Part shown: piece after piece, positions 1-10,734 of the stretch | How the letters are laid out: each line of letters starts with the position of its first letter | How positions within the stretch are numbered: position 1 is the stretch's first letter | NCBI GenBank assembly: GCA_941918925.1 | Contig: OW799236.1 | Location: forward strand, 117,444,562 to 117,508,561 | Direction: 5' to 3' | From: Phyto melanocephala | Taxonomy: Eukaryota; Arthropoda; Insecta; Diptera; Rhinophoridae | Length of the DNA: 64,000 bases | Notes under the pieces: generated by a model | Databases searched by the model: none | The model's input: the letters and a program-made list of their open reading frames with translations, nothing else | Told to the model about the DNA's origin: nothing | Made by a program: the position numbers and the translations under genes

Positions 1-508
1 GCACAAAATATAGCTCGAGTTTCGATAAAAGTGCCTCCATTTTGGAAAACGAATCCTGCTTTATGGTTTAAGCAAGTTGAAAGTCAGTTTATTTCAGTTA
101 GAACGCCAGAAGATGCAACAAAAATCCATACTATTGTCGGGTACATCTCAGCTAAGTAAGCGACATAATCTTGCAGCCACCTAACACCAACATGCATGAA
201 ACTCTTAAACAGCGAATACAAGAGCGTTTTACGAAAAAAAAAAACAATTTAAAAAATTACTTTGCGATATTGAGTTGGCCGACAGCAAACCTTTACTACT
301 TCTTCGCGAAATGTCAACTTTATCTTCTGGTAAAGTATCGGACGATCGTTTAAAAAATATATAGATGCAACGGTTGCCAAAAGAAATACAAGCAATTTTG
401 TCAGTAAGTAGTGAGTCCTCCGATAAACTAGCACTTATGGCAGACAAAATTGCTGATACAACAGAATCGTGGGAAGTCAACGCTGTTTCTACATTTTACC
501 AACTTTAG
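1..508 (+). pseudogene. Broken gag fragment of an LTR retrotransposon
   Basis: The first bases read in frame 1 as a gag-like N-terminal domain with the motif PPFWKTNPALWFKQVESQF, followed by a T-K-I-H-x-I-V pattern, and end in an in-frame stop at about position 159. Reading resumes in other frames with an ETLKQRIQERF block, then a block containing LREMSTLSSGK, an in-frame TAG, MQRLPKEIQAIL and LALMADKIADT. This order (PxFW...PxLWF, YETLKxRL, LRxM, LQxLP, LADKI) is that of the gag capsid-like domain of insect Ty3/gypsy-group elements. The copy has at least two stops and one A-run frameshift at about 236-245. It is cut by the window edge on the left, and no protease, reverse transcriptase or LTR follows. 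It is a dead fragment; the clade is uncertain. Confidence 0.75.
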
Positions 509-550
509 CAAATAGTACTCTAGAAAATAAAAAAGCACATTAAGCTTCCT

Positions 551-815
551 GGGCAATATATTCTTGTGATTTGAAAAGTAGGCGGTGCCACGCCCATATG
601 AAGTAAATATGTATTATTTTTAAAATTATTTCTGCTGCAGCAGCAACTAATTTTTTACACACATAGAGCGTGGTGGGCAATAGAATTTCATGATTAGAAA
701 AGTAGGCGGTATCAAACCCATAAAAACTTTTTTTTTTAAAACTTCTACTCCACTAATGACTACATCTTAAGACTCTACTTTTTCACAAAAGTGGGCAGTG
801 CCGTACAAAGTAAAA
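551..815 (+). repeat. Degenerate Helitron-type internal repeats
   Basis: Three diverged units contain GATTAGAAAAGTAGGCGG or AAAGTGGGCAGTGCC followed by a CACGCCCAT-like block. They match the tandem units of the element at 14422-15035. No ends are recognisable, so this is an old fragment. Confidence 0.55.
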
Positions 816-986
816 ATCATTTTTAACGACTTCTACTTAAACTATTTTTTTAAAACTTTTCACATATCGACCCCTATGCGCGAAAGTATCGTATGTTACA
901 AAAACAAAATTTTACAGGAGAGCGTTTTTATTACATTAAAATAAACAAAAACGTAAATAACACTGCTACATACAAATACAAATAAA

Positions 987-2519
987 CAGTGAGCCAATTC
1001 AAAGTGGTCGCATATCAGTCATATTTGTACTATTTCATATTATTTTATGCACGCATAAAATTTTTGTTAGTAATTTCCATACAAAGAAAATAATAAGACT
1101 TTACACATTTGTTTCCTATGTCAGTGAAGCAAGCCGATTGAAAAATTTCGGCGGCGGCTTAAAAGTAAAAATCTTCGGCGGCGGCGGCTAATCGGCTCTG
1201 CGCCGAGTCTTTTATCGACTGAAAAAAATATTTGACTCAGCCGAATTTTTAGTATTGTTTATTTTTTATTTTTGAACAATTTAATAAAAAATATTTCAAT
1301 TTGTCGAAAAAGGCAAATATATCACTAAAAATCGAAATAAGTAATATAATTGTAAAACGATTATTTGAAAATATTGCGAAAGTACCCTGTGATTTTGCAG
1401 AACTTTAACTGATGATGAAGTGAATAAATTTGAGTGAAAACAATAATAACTGTTACATTAGCGTGTCATTTTTGAATATATTAATGAATGCCATTTCATT
1501 TTTATAAGTGCATAGAAATCATGCCTATTTGGTAAAAAGAAACCAATGTTTCAAAAGTTGAAGATGTTTGTTTATATAATTCCTTTAAAATATTTTACAT
1601 ATTTTATTCATTTTAAATTACTTCATTAATAATAAACTCTTTCACACTTCGAAAGTCATTAAGAATTAATCTTTTTGCACTATTGATTTAAAGTCTTGAA
1701 AATGTATTTCACTTTGCACTAATCCAATTTGTTTCATTTTTATATTTTTCATTTTCATTGGAAAAAATTAAAAAAATCGAAAAAAAGCAATTTAATAATT
1801 CTTAAAAATTTCATACAATTAAACAATTATTGATAATACCAAATATCTGTAATCGAAAAAAGCAGAAAACTGTAAAAAAAACTAGTTGGATGGATGTCGA
1901 ATAAATAAATCAAAAGTAAGCATAAGCAAATAGTTTTTAGCAAGGCATATTACGAAACTCAATAAGTGAAGAAAAAAATAATCAGCTGACGAAACAAGAC
2001 TACCTGTTGAATAAATATGCCTTGGTTTTCAGTTTTTATCAAAACTAATTTTGTGATAAGTTTGACAATAAAATTCCGAGATATTTTTTTGCAGTGACCT
2101 ATGATTCATTTCTAACAGAAGAAAAAATCAAACTTCAAATATGAAAAATCGGCTGCAAACTGAGCCGCCGGTAAGCCGAACTCATCGGCGGCGGCGCGAC
2201 TTAAATAAAAAAATCGACTAAGCGGCTAGCCGCCAGCCGCGCCGATACGGCTTGCTTCTCTGTCCTATGTATAAGAAATTGTTTATGTTATACTTTTAAC
2301 CATACTCAGAGAGAATTTCTTCGCTTCTCACCTCTCAGAGAGAATAAATATTTTCTTCTTTCCTGTATACATACAATTTTTAACAGCGTCATCTCTTTGC
2401 CTTCTTTCTTGTATTAAATACATAATTTGTTAACAAAAGGTGTTCAAAGTCACTAGTCATAGTAATATGAATTATATGACATAGTACAATATGAGAGTCT
2501 ACTTTGAATTGGCCCACTG
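987..2519. mobile_element. Foldback/MITE with CAGTGRGCCAATTC ends, split by a hAT element
   Basis: An arm starting CAGTGAGCCAATTCAAAGTG at 987 is repeated in inverted orientation at 2462-2519, where the reverse complement reads CAGTGGGCCAATTCAAAGTA. Similarity continues for about 55 bp through a TCATATTGTACTATNTCATAT-like block. Removing the inserted hAT element and one duplicated 8-mer leaves an element of about 390 bp. I see no matching target duplication (the flanks are CAAATAAA and TGTTATCT), so the superfamily is unassigned. It has no coding capacity. Confidence 0.6.
1122..2262. mobile_element. Non-autonomous hAT element with an 8-bp target duplication
   Basis: The left end is CAGTGAAGCAAGCCG and the reverse complement of the right end is CAGAGAAGCAAGCCG. 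The element is flanked by a perfect 8-bp direct repeat TCCTATGT at 1114-1121 and 2263-2270. An 8-bp duplication plus CAGNG termini is diagnostic of hAT transposons. The 1141-bp element has no ORF of transposase type. Both subterminal regions carry GGCGGCGGC arrays and AGCCGA motifs that stand out in AT-rich DNA; such clusters are often transposase-binding sites in hAT elements (inference). It sits inside the 987-2519 foldback element and shares its end sequence and GC-rich motif with the MITE at 53459-53781. Confidence 0.9.
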
Positions 2520-4032
2520 TGTTATCTTCATAACTATAACAGTTATCGCTATAATATTTTATCAGCAGATGGATTAATGGGTGTAAAACCAATTTGCATA
2601 ATAAAGTCGAATTCTGAAAAAATGTAACATATTTTTAATTGATAAACTATTCAATATGATTCTGTTTATATAAAACAGATCTTTTTGAAAACTTCGTGAT
2701 AATACAACATAATTCTTTTAAAAACATTTTACCCAAAATTTCCAATGACAAATGCCTGCTTAAACTAAATACTACCTAGGCTCCAAGTGATGGTGTAATA
2801 AAGCAAAAGTTAATAAAATACTTTTCATATTAAGGGAAAGACCGTTAAATGAAATAAAAGATATAAAGTCGTTATGTTGTGTTTATGTCTTTAACAAATG
2901 AAATCGAGCATTCAACTCTGCAATTCTGTTTGCTTTTATCATTTTAAGATTTTATATGCACGTATTTTCAGTTAAACTGGTAAAGTTTAAGCGTTGATTT
3001 TTCAAAGTTAATGATCAAAACAAGCAACCAAAATATATTATAACTGCAACAATTATTTTCAAGTTAAATTTTTTGATTTTTTGTTAAGCTTTTCAAACCT
3101 TAAGAAAGAATATAATAAAAAAGAAACCATCAACTTTTTCACAGATTTTTGTTGTTATTAGTTGTACGAGTATTAAGGTTGTTGGTTGTTTTTTTGGAAA
3201 CCACGAAATATGAATTTAATATATGGCCACACATTAATCATAAGCATGTTAATACCCTCAAAAGCTTTATTAAAGTATATACACGTTAAAGTTTTATTTT
3301 TTTTTTATTTGAAATATTAACAATTCTTTTTCATCTTCATTAGCGGGAGACATATGACTTACATGCTATTTAATGTCGAATGCAAAAAGTCGTATTGTTT
3401 ATGACTTTATATTTATGTAGTTTAGTTTCTTTCTTCGCTCTGATGAGTGTTTTCTACTTTAAAGGATTACTGTTATTACGACTCCTCAAACCAAATGCCC
3501 AACTTGAAATGTCCATTTAGTGTACATACATACATACATACTTATATCTACAGTTTTACACATTTGTGTGTGAAAGACTGTTAAAATTCACAGATAAATT
3601 CTAGTCTTCTAAGGTCATCCTATTTGCAATCGTTTGTCTCATTTTTTATTTTTTATTTCAAAACCTTTAGCTCAAATTTGCTTTTGCATTTTTAGTTGCT
3701 TAAGAAATTAGTACGAAATAGGGTTAGAGGCATTTTGTTCCATAAACGATGGAACATTTAACGAATATGATCTACTATTTGATTGTTTATTACAGTTAAG
3801 TATGTGATGAACATTTGCTGTTACTTTAATATGGTGTTGTGAGCGAAAACTTGCTATTTTTATGTATTTCGACTTTGTTTTATGACTATTACCGCACAAA
3901 TTATGTGAGGGCCCAGCAAAAACTCTCATTACAAAATAATGAGTTGGAATTTCTAGAAAAAAGTTCTTCACTACTTACAATTTGGCATCTAAACTCATTA
4001 TTTTAACACGGCGATGTCATTGTAGGCAAGTT
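2520..4032. other. AT-rich DNA without a recognisable gene
   Basis: Only short ORFs without domain character are present. There is a CATA microsatellite run near 3527-3541. No transposon ends were recognised. Confidence 0.5.
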
Positions 4033-4155
4033 CTTACCACGCTCGCTTATAAATAGAGACTAAAATAAATACTTACCACCTTACGCTTACATACAGGAAC
4101 TCGTAAAAGTACTTAATACGGTCGCTTATAAATAGGGACTTAAATAAATATTAAC
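4033..4155. repeat. 79-bp imperfect direct duplication
   Basis: The block CTTACCACGCTCGCTTATAA... at 4033 recurs at 4112 as CTTAATACGGTCGCTTATAA.... Each copy is followed by ATAGRGACTWAAATAAATA, giving about 40 bp of strong similarity at a 79-bp period. Both copies contain TATAAATAG, a perfect TATA-box-like string, but no gene follows. Confidence 0.7.
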
Positions 4156-5665
4156 TATTACAACAATAAATAAGTAATTGATTTTATCAACCCATCAATA
4201 TCATGGACATACAGAAGTCGTTCGGTTCTTTTAAGGACGAAAATTAGGTTTAACTTTTTTGCAATGCGTTAATTTGAATTTTAAAAATCAGTGAAAATCT
4301 AAAAGTCATCACTTAATGAAATGCTTTGCTGCTGTGGTCAAAATCATTATTACTTATACTTTAAGCGTGTTACACTAAATGAGAATTATAAAAAGTTGTG
4401 TATTTGAACAGCTTTTAGCAAATTTCGCAATAAGAAATTGTATTGTGTGTGTATCTAAACAAATGTCTCAAAACAAGTATTTACGTGTCATATTATAAAG
4501 TAAGTCATTACTTAAATACCTCTTAGTAAGACAGACGACATATAATAGTCAGGTAAAAGTATGTTGTTTAGTAAGAGCAAGTCATTATTTAGTTTTTGCT
4601 GGGGGTATATTGATTTTATCATTTCATTATTAATACATCGAAATATTAGTTTAAGTAAATATTTTCTAAGTCCTGACATCATTTTAAGGCGATTTAGCTA
4701 CATTTATCTGTAAAAATCGGTCCATTAATAGGAATGTTATGTATTGTAATGTAAGGTCACATGTCTATTTGACATCGAATAAAATGTCAATGTGCCTAAG
4801 GCAGTGCTGTACAGCATGAAAATTTCGTAGGTATGTGTTTTCCAAAAATTTCTTAGAATCGAAAATAATTACAGATCAAAATTTACCCTGTACAGTGTTT
4901 TCTTTTATCTACTAAAAATTGTAAACCAACAAAAATGCATGTACAATATTGAAATGTTGTGAACTTTAAATCAATATTACCTCAATAGCAATGTATTAAT
5001 GACACCCCAACATCCTATATAAGATTTGTGTACTAAAGTTAATTAATATTCTCTTTCTGCAAGATTTAAGGCAAATATGGGATTCTATGTCTCAATATAT
5101 AAATTGGATTCACCAATAGAAATTAGTTAGATACTTTTACTTTACCGCGCACCTCTTATAAAAGGTGTAGTTCCTTACATACGTAAATAAAAAATATTTA
5201 TGGGACCCTATGCTACTATATTAAACTTTAACTTAATAGACGAAAGGTAAGTATAACACGCCCACTGGCGTAGCTTCATCATTTTGGGGGGTCTATCAGA
5301 ATGGATTTTTTTCTTTGTTAATTAGTTATGTGGATACATTACGAGCTAATATATGAGCGACAGAACACGATTTCGTCTGTTTTTAACTCAAACCAAATCA
5401 GATTTTGCAGTTACTATGAAACTTATTGCAACGTTTGTTACGTATATATAAAATATGTGTGTCTACTTTTACAGAAAATCTTGATTAAGTAAGTCAATTA
5501 CTGACAAAGATGTCGGCGAAAAAATTTGTTGGAAAATAAAGTCAATTTAAAATTATCGATTTTATTGTCAATGGCATACGTACATACATATAAAAAACAT
5601 TCATACATATGGGTCATTTCGCCTCAAGTGTACCAACTTTTGAAATCGATGTTTTCCGATCGGGA
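4156..5665. other. AT-rich DNA without a recognisable gene
   Basis: No coding region, RNA gene or transposon end is recognisable. The open frame beginning at 5526 is meaningful only from about 5666, where similarity to the 8.3-11.4 kb transposon starts. Confidence 0.45.
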
Positions 5666-6176
5666 TGATAGTATTGGAGTAAACCTAAAAAGAAATGCGG
5701 CGAAGTATAGCCTTCAGTGTTTTCATCAAGATCGCATCTTTGATCCAAATGCTTTATTCTATTGGGCAAAAAATTATTGTAAAGATACAGAAATATTTTT
5801 TAGTAGCAAAGAGGATCATGAGGAAGCATTGAAAACACTGAAGAGCAAATTCGACTCAGCAGTAAAAATCAATGACACCGCTCAATAGCATGTTTTATAC
5901 CACATGTCGATGGAAGACTTAAGTTGAAAAAGTTTTCAACCTCTACTCAATGCGATTTCTTTCAAAACCCAAAAATTAAACCACCAGCAAAATCAACAGC
6001 TGAACCCAGTAACGCCAAGAAAGGATTAAGAAAAATGCAGCAATTTAAAGCGATAAATGATGAAAGACTGGGTAGATGTAAAAATAGTAATGATATAAAT
6101 GGATCTAATGTTAAAGATAAAAATCGATTAAGTTATTTATATTTTTATTATATATTATTTAATTATCATAACAAAT
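5666..6176 (+). pseudogene. C-terminal transposase remnant, unnamed arthropod DNA-transposon family
   Basis: The open frame 5526-5888 ends with the family's C-terminal region: a GVNLKRNAAKYSLQCFHQDR block (normally preceded by HGKGACDGIG), then AKNYCKDTEIFFSSKEDHEE. It stops prematurely at 5886. The frame then shifts, and about 5903-6176 continues with VDGRLKLKKFSTSTQC and NPKIKPPAKSTAEPSNAKKG. At the codon after STSTQ this copy has TGC where the right-hand copy has TGA, so the right-hand stop is a mutation. This is a dead fragment with no N-terminal zinc-binding region and no complete catalytic core. Confidence 0.75.
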
Positions 6177-6270
6177 AAATAAAAAAATTTAATTTTCAAA
6201 ATTTCTATAGCCAAAAAATTATTTTGTTCATGAGGCTAACATATTGTTGGTAATATAGTATCGAAGGTAT
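5666..6270 (+). mobile_element. Truncated copy of the 8.3-11.4 kb DNA transposon
   Basis: From about 5666 the plus strand is a close copy of the reverse complement of 9230-8385. It includes the 3' end of the transposase and most of one terminal inverted repeat (6186-6270, ending ...GTAATATAGTATCGAAGGTAT). The 5' part of the element is missing. The terminal repeat runs directly into the hexanucleotide array at 6266, so the outermost 110 bp or so are replaced by that array. The copy preserves the pre-insertion sequence ATTAAATAATATATAATAAA (reverse complement of about 6140-6162), which in the other copy is interrupted by a Helitron. Confidence 0.9.
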
Positions 6271-8000
6271 AAGTATGAGTATAAGTGTAAATATAAGTAA
6301 GTATGAGTATAAGTATAAGTATGAGTATAAGAATAAGTATGAGTGTGAGTATGAGAATAGGTATGAGTATAAGTATAAGTATGAGTATGAGTATAGGTAT
6401 GAGTATAAGTATGAGTATAAGTATGAGTATAAGTATAAGTATGAGTATAAGTATGAGTATGAGTAAGTATGAGTATGAGTATAAGTATGAATATGAGTAT
6501 AAATGAGTATGAGTATAAGTATGAGTATGAGTATAAATGAGTATGAGTATAAGTATGAGTATGAGTATAAGTATGAGTATGAGTATGAGTATAAGTATGA
6601 GTATAAATAAGAGTATGAGTATAAATGAGTAAGAGTATACTTATGAGTATAAGTATGAGTATGAGTATGAGTATAATAAGTATGAGTATAAGTATGAGTA
6701 TGAGTATAAGTATGAGTATGAGTATGAGTATAAGTATAAGTATGAGTATGAGTATGAGTATAAGTATGAGTATGAGTATGAGTATGAGTATAAATGAGTA
6801 TGAGTATAAGTATAAGTATGAGTATGAGTATGAGTATAAGTATGAGTATGAGTATAAATGAGTATGAGTATAAGTATGAGTATGAGTATAGGTATGAGTA
6901 TAAGTATGAGTATAAGTATGAGTATGAGTATAAGTATGAGTATAAATATGAGTATGAGTATAAATAAGTATGAGTATAAATGAGTATGAGTATAAATGAG
7001 TATGAGTATGAGTATAGGTATGAGTATTAGTATGAGTATAAGTATGAGTATAAGTATAAGTATGAGTATAAATGAGTATGAGTATAAGTATGAGTATAAG
7101 TATAAGTATGAGTATAAGTATGAGTGTGAGTATGAGTATGAGTATAAGTATGAGTATAAATATGAGTATGAGTATAAATGAGTATGAGTATGAGTATAAG
7201 TATAAGTATGAGTATGAGTATAAGTATGAGTATGAGTATGAGTATAAGTATAAGTATGAGTATGAGTATAAGTATGAGTATAAATATGAGTATGAGTATA
7301 AATGAGTATGAGTATAAATGAGTATGAGTATAAGTATGAGTATGAGTATAAATGAGTATGAGTATGAGTATAAGTATGAGTATGAGTATAAATGAGTATG
7401 ACTATGAGTATAAGTATGAGTATGAGTATAAGTATGAGTATAAATATGAGTATGAGTATAAATGAGTATGAGTATAAGTATGAGTATGAGTATAAATGAG
7501 TATGAGTATAAGTATGAGTATGAGTATGAGTATAAGTATGAGTATGAGTATAAGTATGAGTATGAGTATAAATGAGTATGAGTATGAGTATAAGTATGAG
7601 TATAAATGAGTATGAGTATAAGTATGAGTATGAGTATAAGTATAAGTATAAGTATGAGTATAAGTATGAGTATGAGTATAAGTATAAGTATGAGTATGAG
7701 TATAAGTATGAGTATAAATGAGTACGAGTATAAGTATGAGTATAAATGAGTATGAGTATAGGTATGAGTATAAATGAGTATGAGTATGAGTATAAGTATA
7801 AGTATGAGTATGAGTATAAATGAGTATGAGTATAAGTATGAGTATGAGTATAAATGAGTATGAGTATGAGTAAAGGTATGAGTATAAGTATGAGTATGAG
7901 TATAAATGAGTATGAGTATGGGTATAGGTATAAGTATAAGTATGAGTATGAGTATAAATGAGTATAAGTATAAGTATAAGCATAAGTATAAGTATAAGTA
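6266..8000. repeat. 1.7-kb hexanucleotide array, (GTATGA/GTATAA)n
   Basis: The plus strand is an almost unbroken run of GAGTAT and AAGTAT hexamers with occasional AAAT slippage points (TATAAATGAGTATGAG). Because the period is six, all frames lack stops for long distances. This produces a spurious 595-residue minus-strand ORF of Leu/Ile/Tyr/Ser/Thr/His repeats and several plus-strand shadows. The array begins at GTAT within the terminal repeat of the truncated transposon. Confidence 0.97.
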
Positions 8001-8273
8001 TTTATGTCTTTTCATCTCTGTAACTTATTAGGTATAGCTCTCAGCAAAATTTGTCCCAAATAGTTGATATAGCTATTTCTTCAATTTCAAATTTCAAATT
8101 TTTTTTAATATATTTCCTTAAGAAATATTTTTTTTTTATTTTGGTTTTAAATGGACCCTTAGCTTAGGGCTTTTCCTTTAAGCGCATTAAGGGCGCTTAG
8201 TGCGATGCGGGTGGAATATTTTGTCACTCAGTACAAAGATTTTTATATGCACTATTTTTAATTATTTCCTATT
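8001..8273. other. Spacer between the array and the right transposon copy
   Basis: AT-rich sequence with no recognisable feature. Confidence 0.4.
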
Positions 8274-8482
8274 TGTGTGCAAGCGTTTCTAAAACCTTAA
8301 AAATTAAACATATGTATATTAAGAAACTACATAAATTTGCCTTTCCAACGGTATGTAACATACCTAATTTAGCTTCCATACCTTCGATACTTTATTACCA
8401 ACAATATGATATATAGAATTTTTTGGCTATAGAAATTTTGAAAATTTAATTTTTTTATTAATTTGTTATGATAATTAAATAA
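8274..8482. repeat. Left terminal inverted repeat of the 3.1-kb transposon
   Basis: It contains GCAAGCGTTTCTAAAACC, TTTGCCTTTCCAACGGTATG, CATACCTTCGATACT and TTTTTTGGCTATAGAAATTT. It pairs with 11205-11399. Confidence 0.85.
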
Positions 8483-8729
8483 TCCTACTAATATAATAAA
8501 TGTGAATGTTTGTATGTTTGGATATTTGTTACTCAATCACGCAAAAACGGCTGAACATAGATAGATAACAACCTAGATTAACACATGGGCGATAATAACG
8601 CGAAGTCCTTGGCAAACTCATCATAACACATCCTAAACGGGTTGTTTGTGTTGTAAATATTTTTATATTTGTTGTTAATATACCTTTTATCCCGATAACT
8701 ACGCAGACGAAGTCGCGGGCACATGCTAG
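8483..8729 (+). mobile_element. Non-autonomous Helitron, 247 bp
   Basis: It begins TCCTACTAATATAATAAATG and ends CGCGGGCACATGCTAG, matching the 5' TC and 3' CTAG rule of Helitrons. Insertion is between A (8482) and T (8730). The 5' sequence (TCCTACTAATAT..AATGTGAATGTTTG, then GTTACTCAATCACGCAAAAA) is a recurring insect Helitron start. Short GC-rich complementarity (ACGCAGACGAAGTCGCGGGC) precedes the 3' end as a hairpin candidate. The uninterrupted target survives in the other transposon copy near 6140-6162, with no target duplication, confirming the boundaries. Confidence 0.93.
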
Positions 8730-9590
8730 TATATAATAAAAATATAAATAACTTAATCGATTTTAATCTTAATCACATTAGATCCATTTATATCATTACT
8801 ATTTTTACATCTACCCAGTCTTTTATCATTAATTTATCGCTTTAAGTTGCTGCTTTTTTCTCAATCCTTTCTTGGCGTTACTGGGTTCAGCTGTTGATTT
8901 TGCTGGTGGTTTAATTTTTGGGTTTGGAAAGAAATCTCATTGAGTAGAGGTTAAAAACTTTTTCAACTTAAGTCTTCCATCGACAAATGGTATAAAAGCA
9001 TGGTATTGAGCGGTGCCAGCGATTGTTACTGCTGAGTCGAATCTGCTCTTCAGTGTTTTCAATGCTTCCTCATGATCCTCTTTGCTACTAAAAACTATTT
9101 CTGTATCTTTACAATAATTTTTTGCCCAATGGAATAAAGCATTTTGATCTAAGATGCGATCTTGATGAAAACACTAAAGGATATACTTCGCCGCATTTCT
9201 TTTTAGGTTTGCTCCAATACCATCGCATGCTCCTTTACCATGAGCAGTAGGATGAATGCCACTCAGCTGGAATTCCAAAATCTTTTTCATGAGCTATTAG
9301 ATTTGCAAAGCTACTTTTGTTTTTAAAGTGTTGACGAGCTCCGTCCGAAACGTAGTATACCTTCTCTACTGTAAATTTAGATTTTAAATAATTTATTTAG
9401 TATTTTCATGTTTCAAATCGTCGGATATGATTGCCATACTTTTGTGTTATAGTTTTTCGTCCTTTTTGCAGTAAACAACTACTGTGAATATAGTTGCTTG
9501 GTCGTTGTTGAAGTGAAACGCTTGTATGGCATTCTCACAACATATTTATAGTTTCTGCAAAATCAAAATAAATAACGAATTCACCAGACT

Positions 9591-9857
9591 TTAAAAGTCA
9601 TGAGTTCTTAAATTTAGCAATCCTCTACTTATTTCTGCCACAAAATCATCCATATTTAAAATTATTGTTGTTAATGTGCATCTTTTAGTCTGAAGCCAAG
9701 GTCCAAATTTGATCTCCTCACTACATTCTCGATCGAAGGAGTTAATTAAATTTTCTTTGATGAATGTGGTTCTCGGGCACTTTATACATTCACCTAAGTG
9801 GCAAGAGGTTGCTGTATTAGGACACATTAATATAATTAAGGAAGCCTTAATTGGCAA
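9591..9857 (-). pseudogene. CxxxCxxCP segment of the transposase
   Basis: This frame encodes CPNTATSCHLGECIKCPRT followed by EEIKFGPWLQTKRCTL and NMDDFVAEISRGLLNLRTH. The Cys cluster and the W-x-x-T-x-R-C-T-L motif match the family order. Downstream on the minus strand, another frame gives FVIYFDFAE (near 9560), then YVSDGARQHFKNKSSF (near 9320). Confidence 0.72.
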
Positions 9858-10351
9858 TCACGGTAATCGTGCAAATCATATGGCGAATTATCAGTTAAGT
9901 ACTTTAAGTTGATTTCCTTCAGCATCAGTTTAACATTTTCGTGGTAAATGCAAGCGCATACTGTGTGAGTTCCGCTGCTTCCTGCCAAAACATAATGCTT
10001 TGGCCTCAGTTGAGCAAATTTTGTGAAGCCAATTTTAACATCCTCGTGTTCAGATTGAAATGTTGCAAATAACTCATTCAGGTTGAAAAGAACCATCCTC
10101 TTGTGCATTTGAACTTTCTTGCCATCGATTCGTACTGATACCCAGTCTTTCATCCCTGGCATTAGGCGACTCATATCATCTCGCTGATAAAACTGAGTTA
10201 CTAGAGTTACAGTTTCGCTGTCTAAAGTTTTTCCCTTCTTTTTGCTTGGGAGTGTGAGAATCCCATGCGTAGCAACCAACTTTTTAGCAATTATTGCTTC
10301 TCGTTTAGATGTTCCAAACTCAGTCATTATTTTTTCACAACTCCATGTCAA
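9836..10351 (-). pseudogene. Middle segment of the transposase
   Basis: This 171-residue frame holds the most recognisable block of the family: PSKKKGKTLDSETV, SRLMPGMKDWVSVRIDGKK, HKRMVLFNLNELFATF, KIGFTKFAQLRPK and GSSGTHTVCACIYHENVKLM. The basic, Trp/Phe-rich character suits a DNA-binding or core-fold region of a transposase (inference). It ends at an out-of-frame stop at 9836. The next segment overlaps it by about 20 bp in another frame. Confidence 0.78.
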
Positions 10352-10734
10352 TGGAGCAAGCGTAAGAAGTTGAATTTTTTCTCTTTTATTTGTTCAAGAA
10401 CTTCTAGTGCATCCTTATGATATTGGTTTTGACACTCATTCTTTAAACTTATGCCTTCTACTGAAAAGTTAGAATTACTTGTGTCTTCATATGCAATAAC
10501 TTCAACGCAAGGTTCATTACTATTCAAATCCGCCAATTCTTTCAATTTCCCGAGTTGTTTCCTGCATGATCCACAAATTTGCATCCGTTTTGACAGCGTA
10601 GGGAATTTTTTTAGTAAGCCGTCGGAAATATTTCGCATATCTGATGAACTGTGCTTCTTTTTGTTAAGGGGATTAAAACAAAAAGAAGCATACATTTTAT
10701 TTTCAAAATTAGCTTTTTTAGGAGCCGTAGACAT
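10348..10734 (-). pseudogene. N-terminal zinc-binding segment of the transposase
   Basis: This 128-residue open frame starts MSTAPKKANFENKMYASFCF and contains C..H spacing in CFNPLNKKKH plus a CGSC pair (QICGSCRKQLGK). This suggests a Cys/His zinc-binding DNA-recognition module that opens proteins of this family. The reading continues without it from a one-base shift near 10360 into the next segment (10351-9836), so the LRLLH ending is an artefact of the frameshift. Confidence 0.75.

Larger units (their letters stand above)
8829..10734 (-). pseudogene. Transposase of an unnamed arthropod DNA-transposon family, several frameshifts
   Basis: Read on the minus strand from ATG at 10734 to TAA at 8829, the pieces line up as one protein. 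In order they are: an N-terminal Cys-rich block (CFNPLNKKKH, then QICGSCRKQL); PSKKKGKTL and MSRLMPGMKDWVSV; QMHKRMVLFNLNELF; KIGFTKFAQLRPKHYVLAG with GSSGTHTVCAC; CHLGECIKCPRT; FVIYFDFAE; YVSDGARQHFKNKSSF; and HGKGACDGIGANLKRNAAK. Acidic residues in DFAE, SDGA and CDG are candidate catalytic positions (inference). Visible lesions are a one-base frameshift near 10360, a stop near 9838, frameshifts near 9540, 9400 and 9250, and a TGA after STQ near 8940. It is dead, but almost complete in content. Confidence 0.8.

Noticed and set aside
6228..8015. 595-residue minus-strand ORF (and 193-residue and plus-strand ORFs) in the hexamer array
   Set aside because: The period of six makes all frames open. 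The products are pure LIL/YSY/THT repeats and reflect the microsatellite, not a gene.
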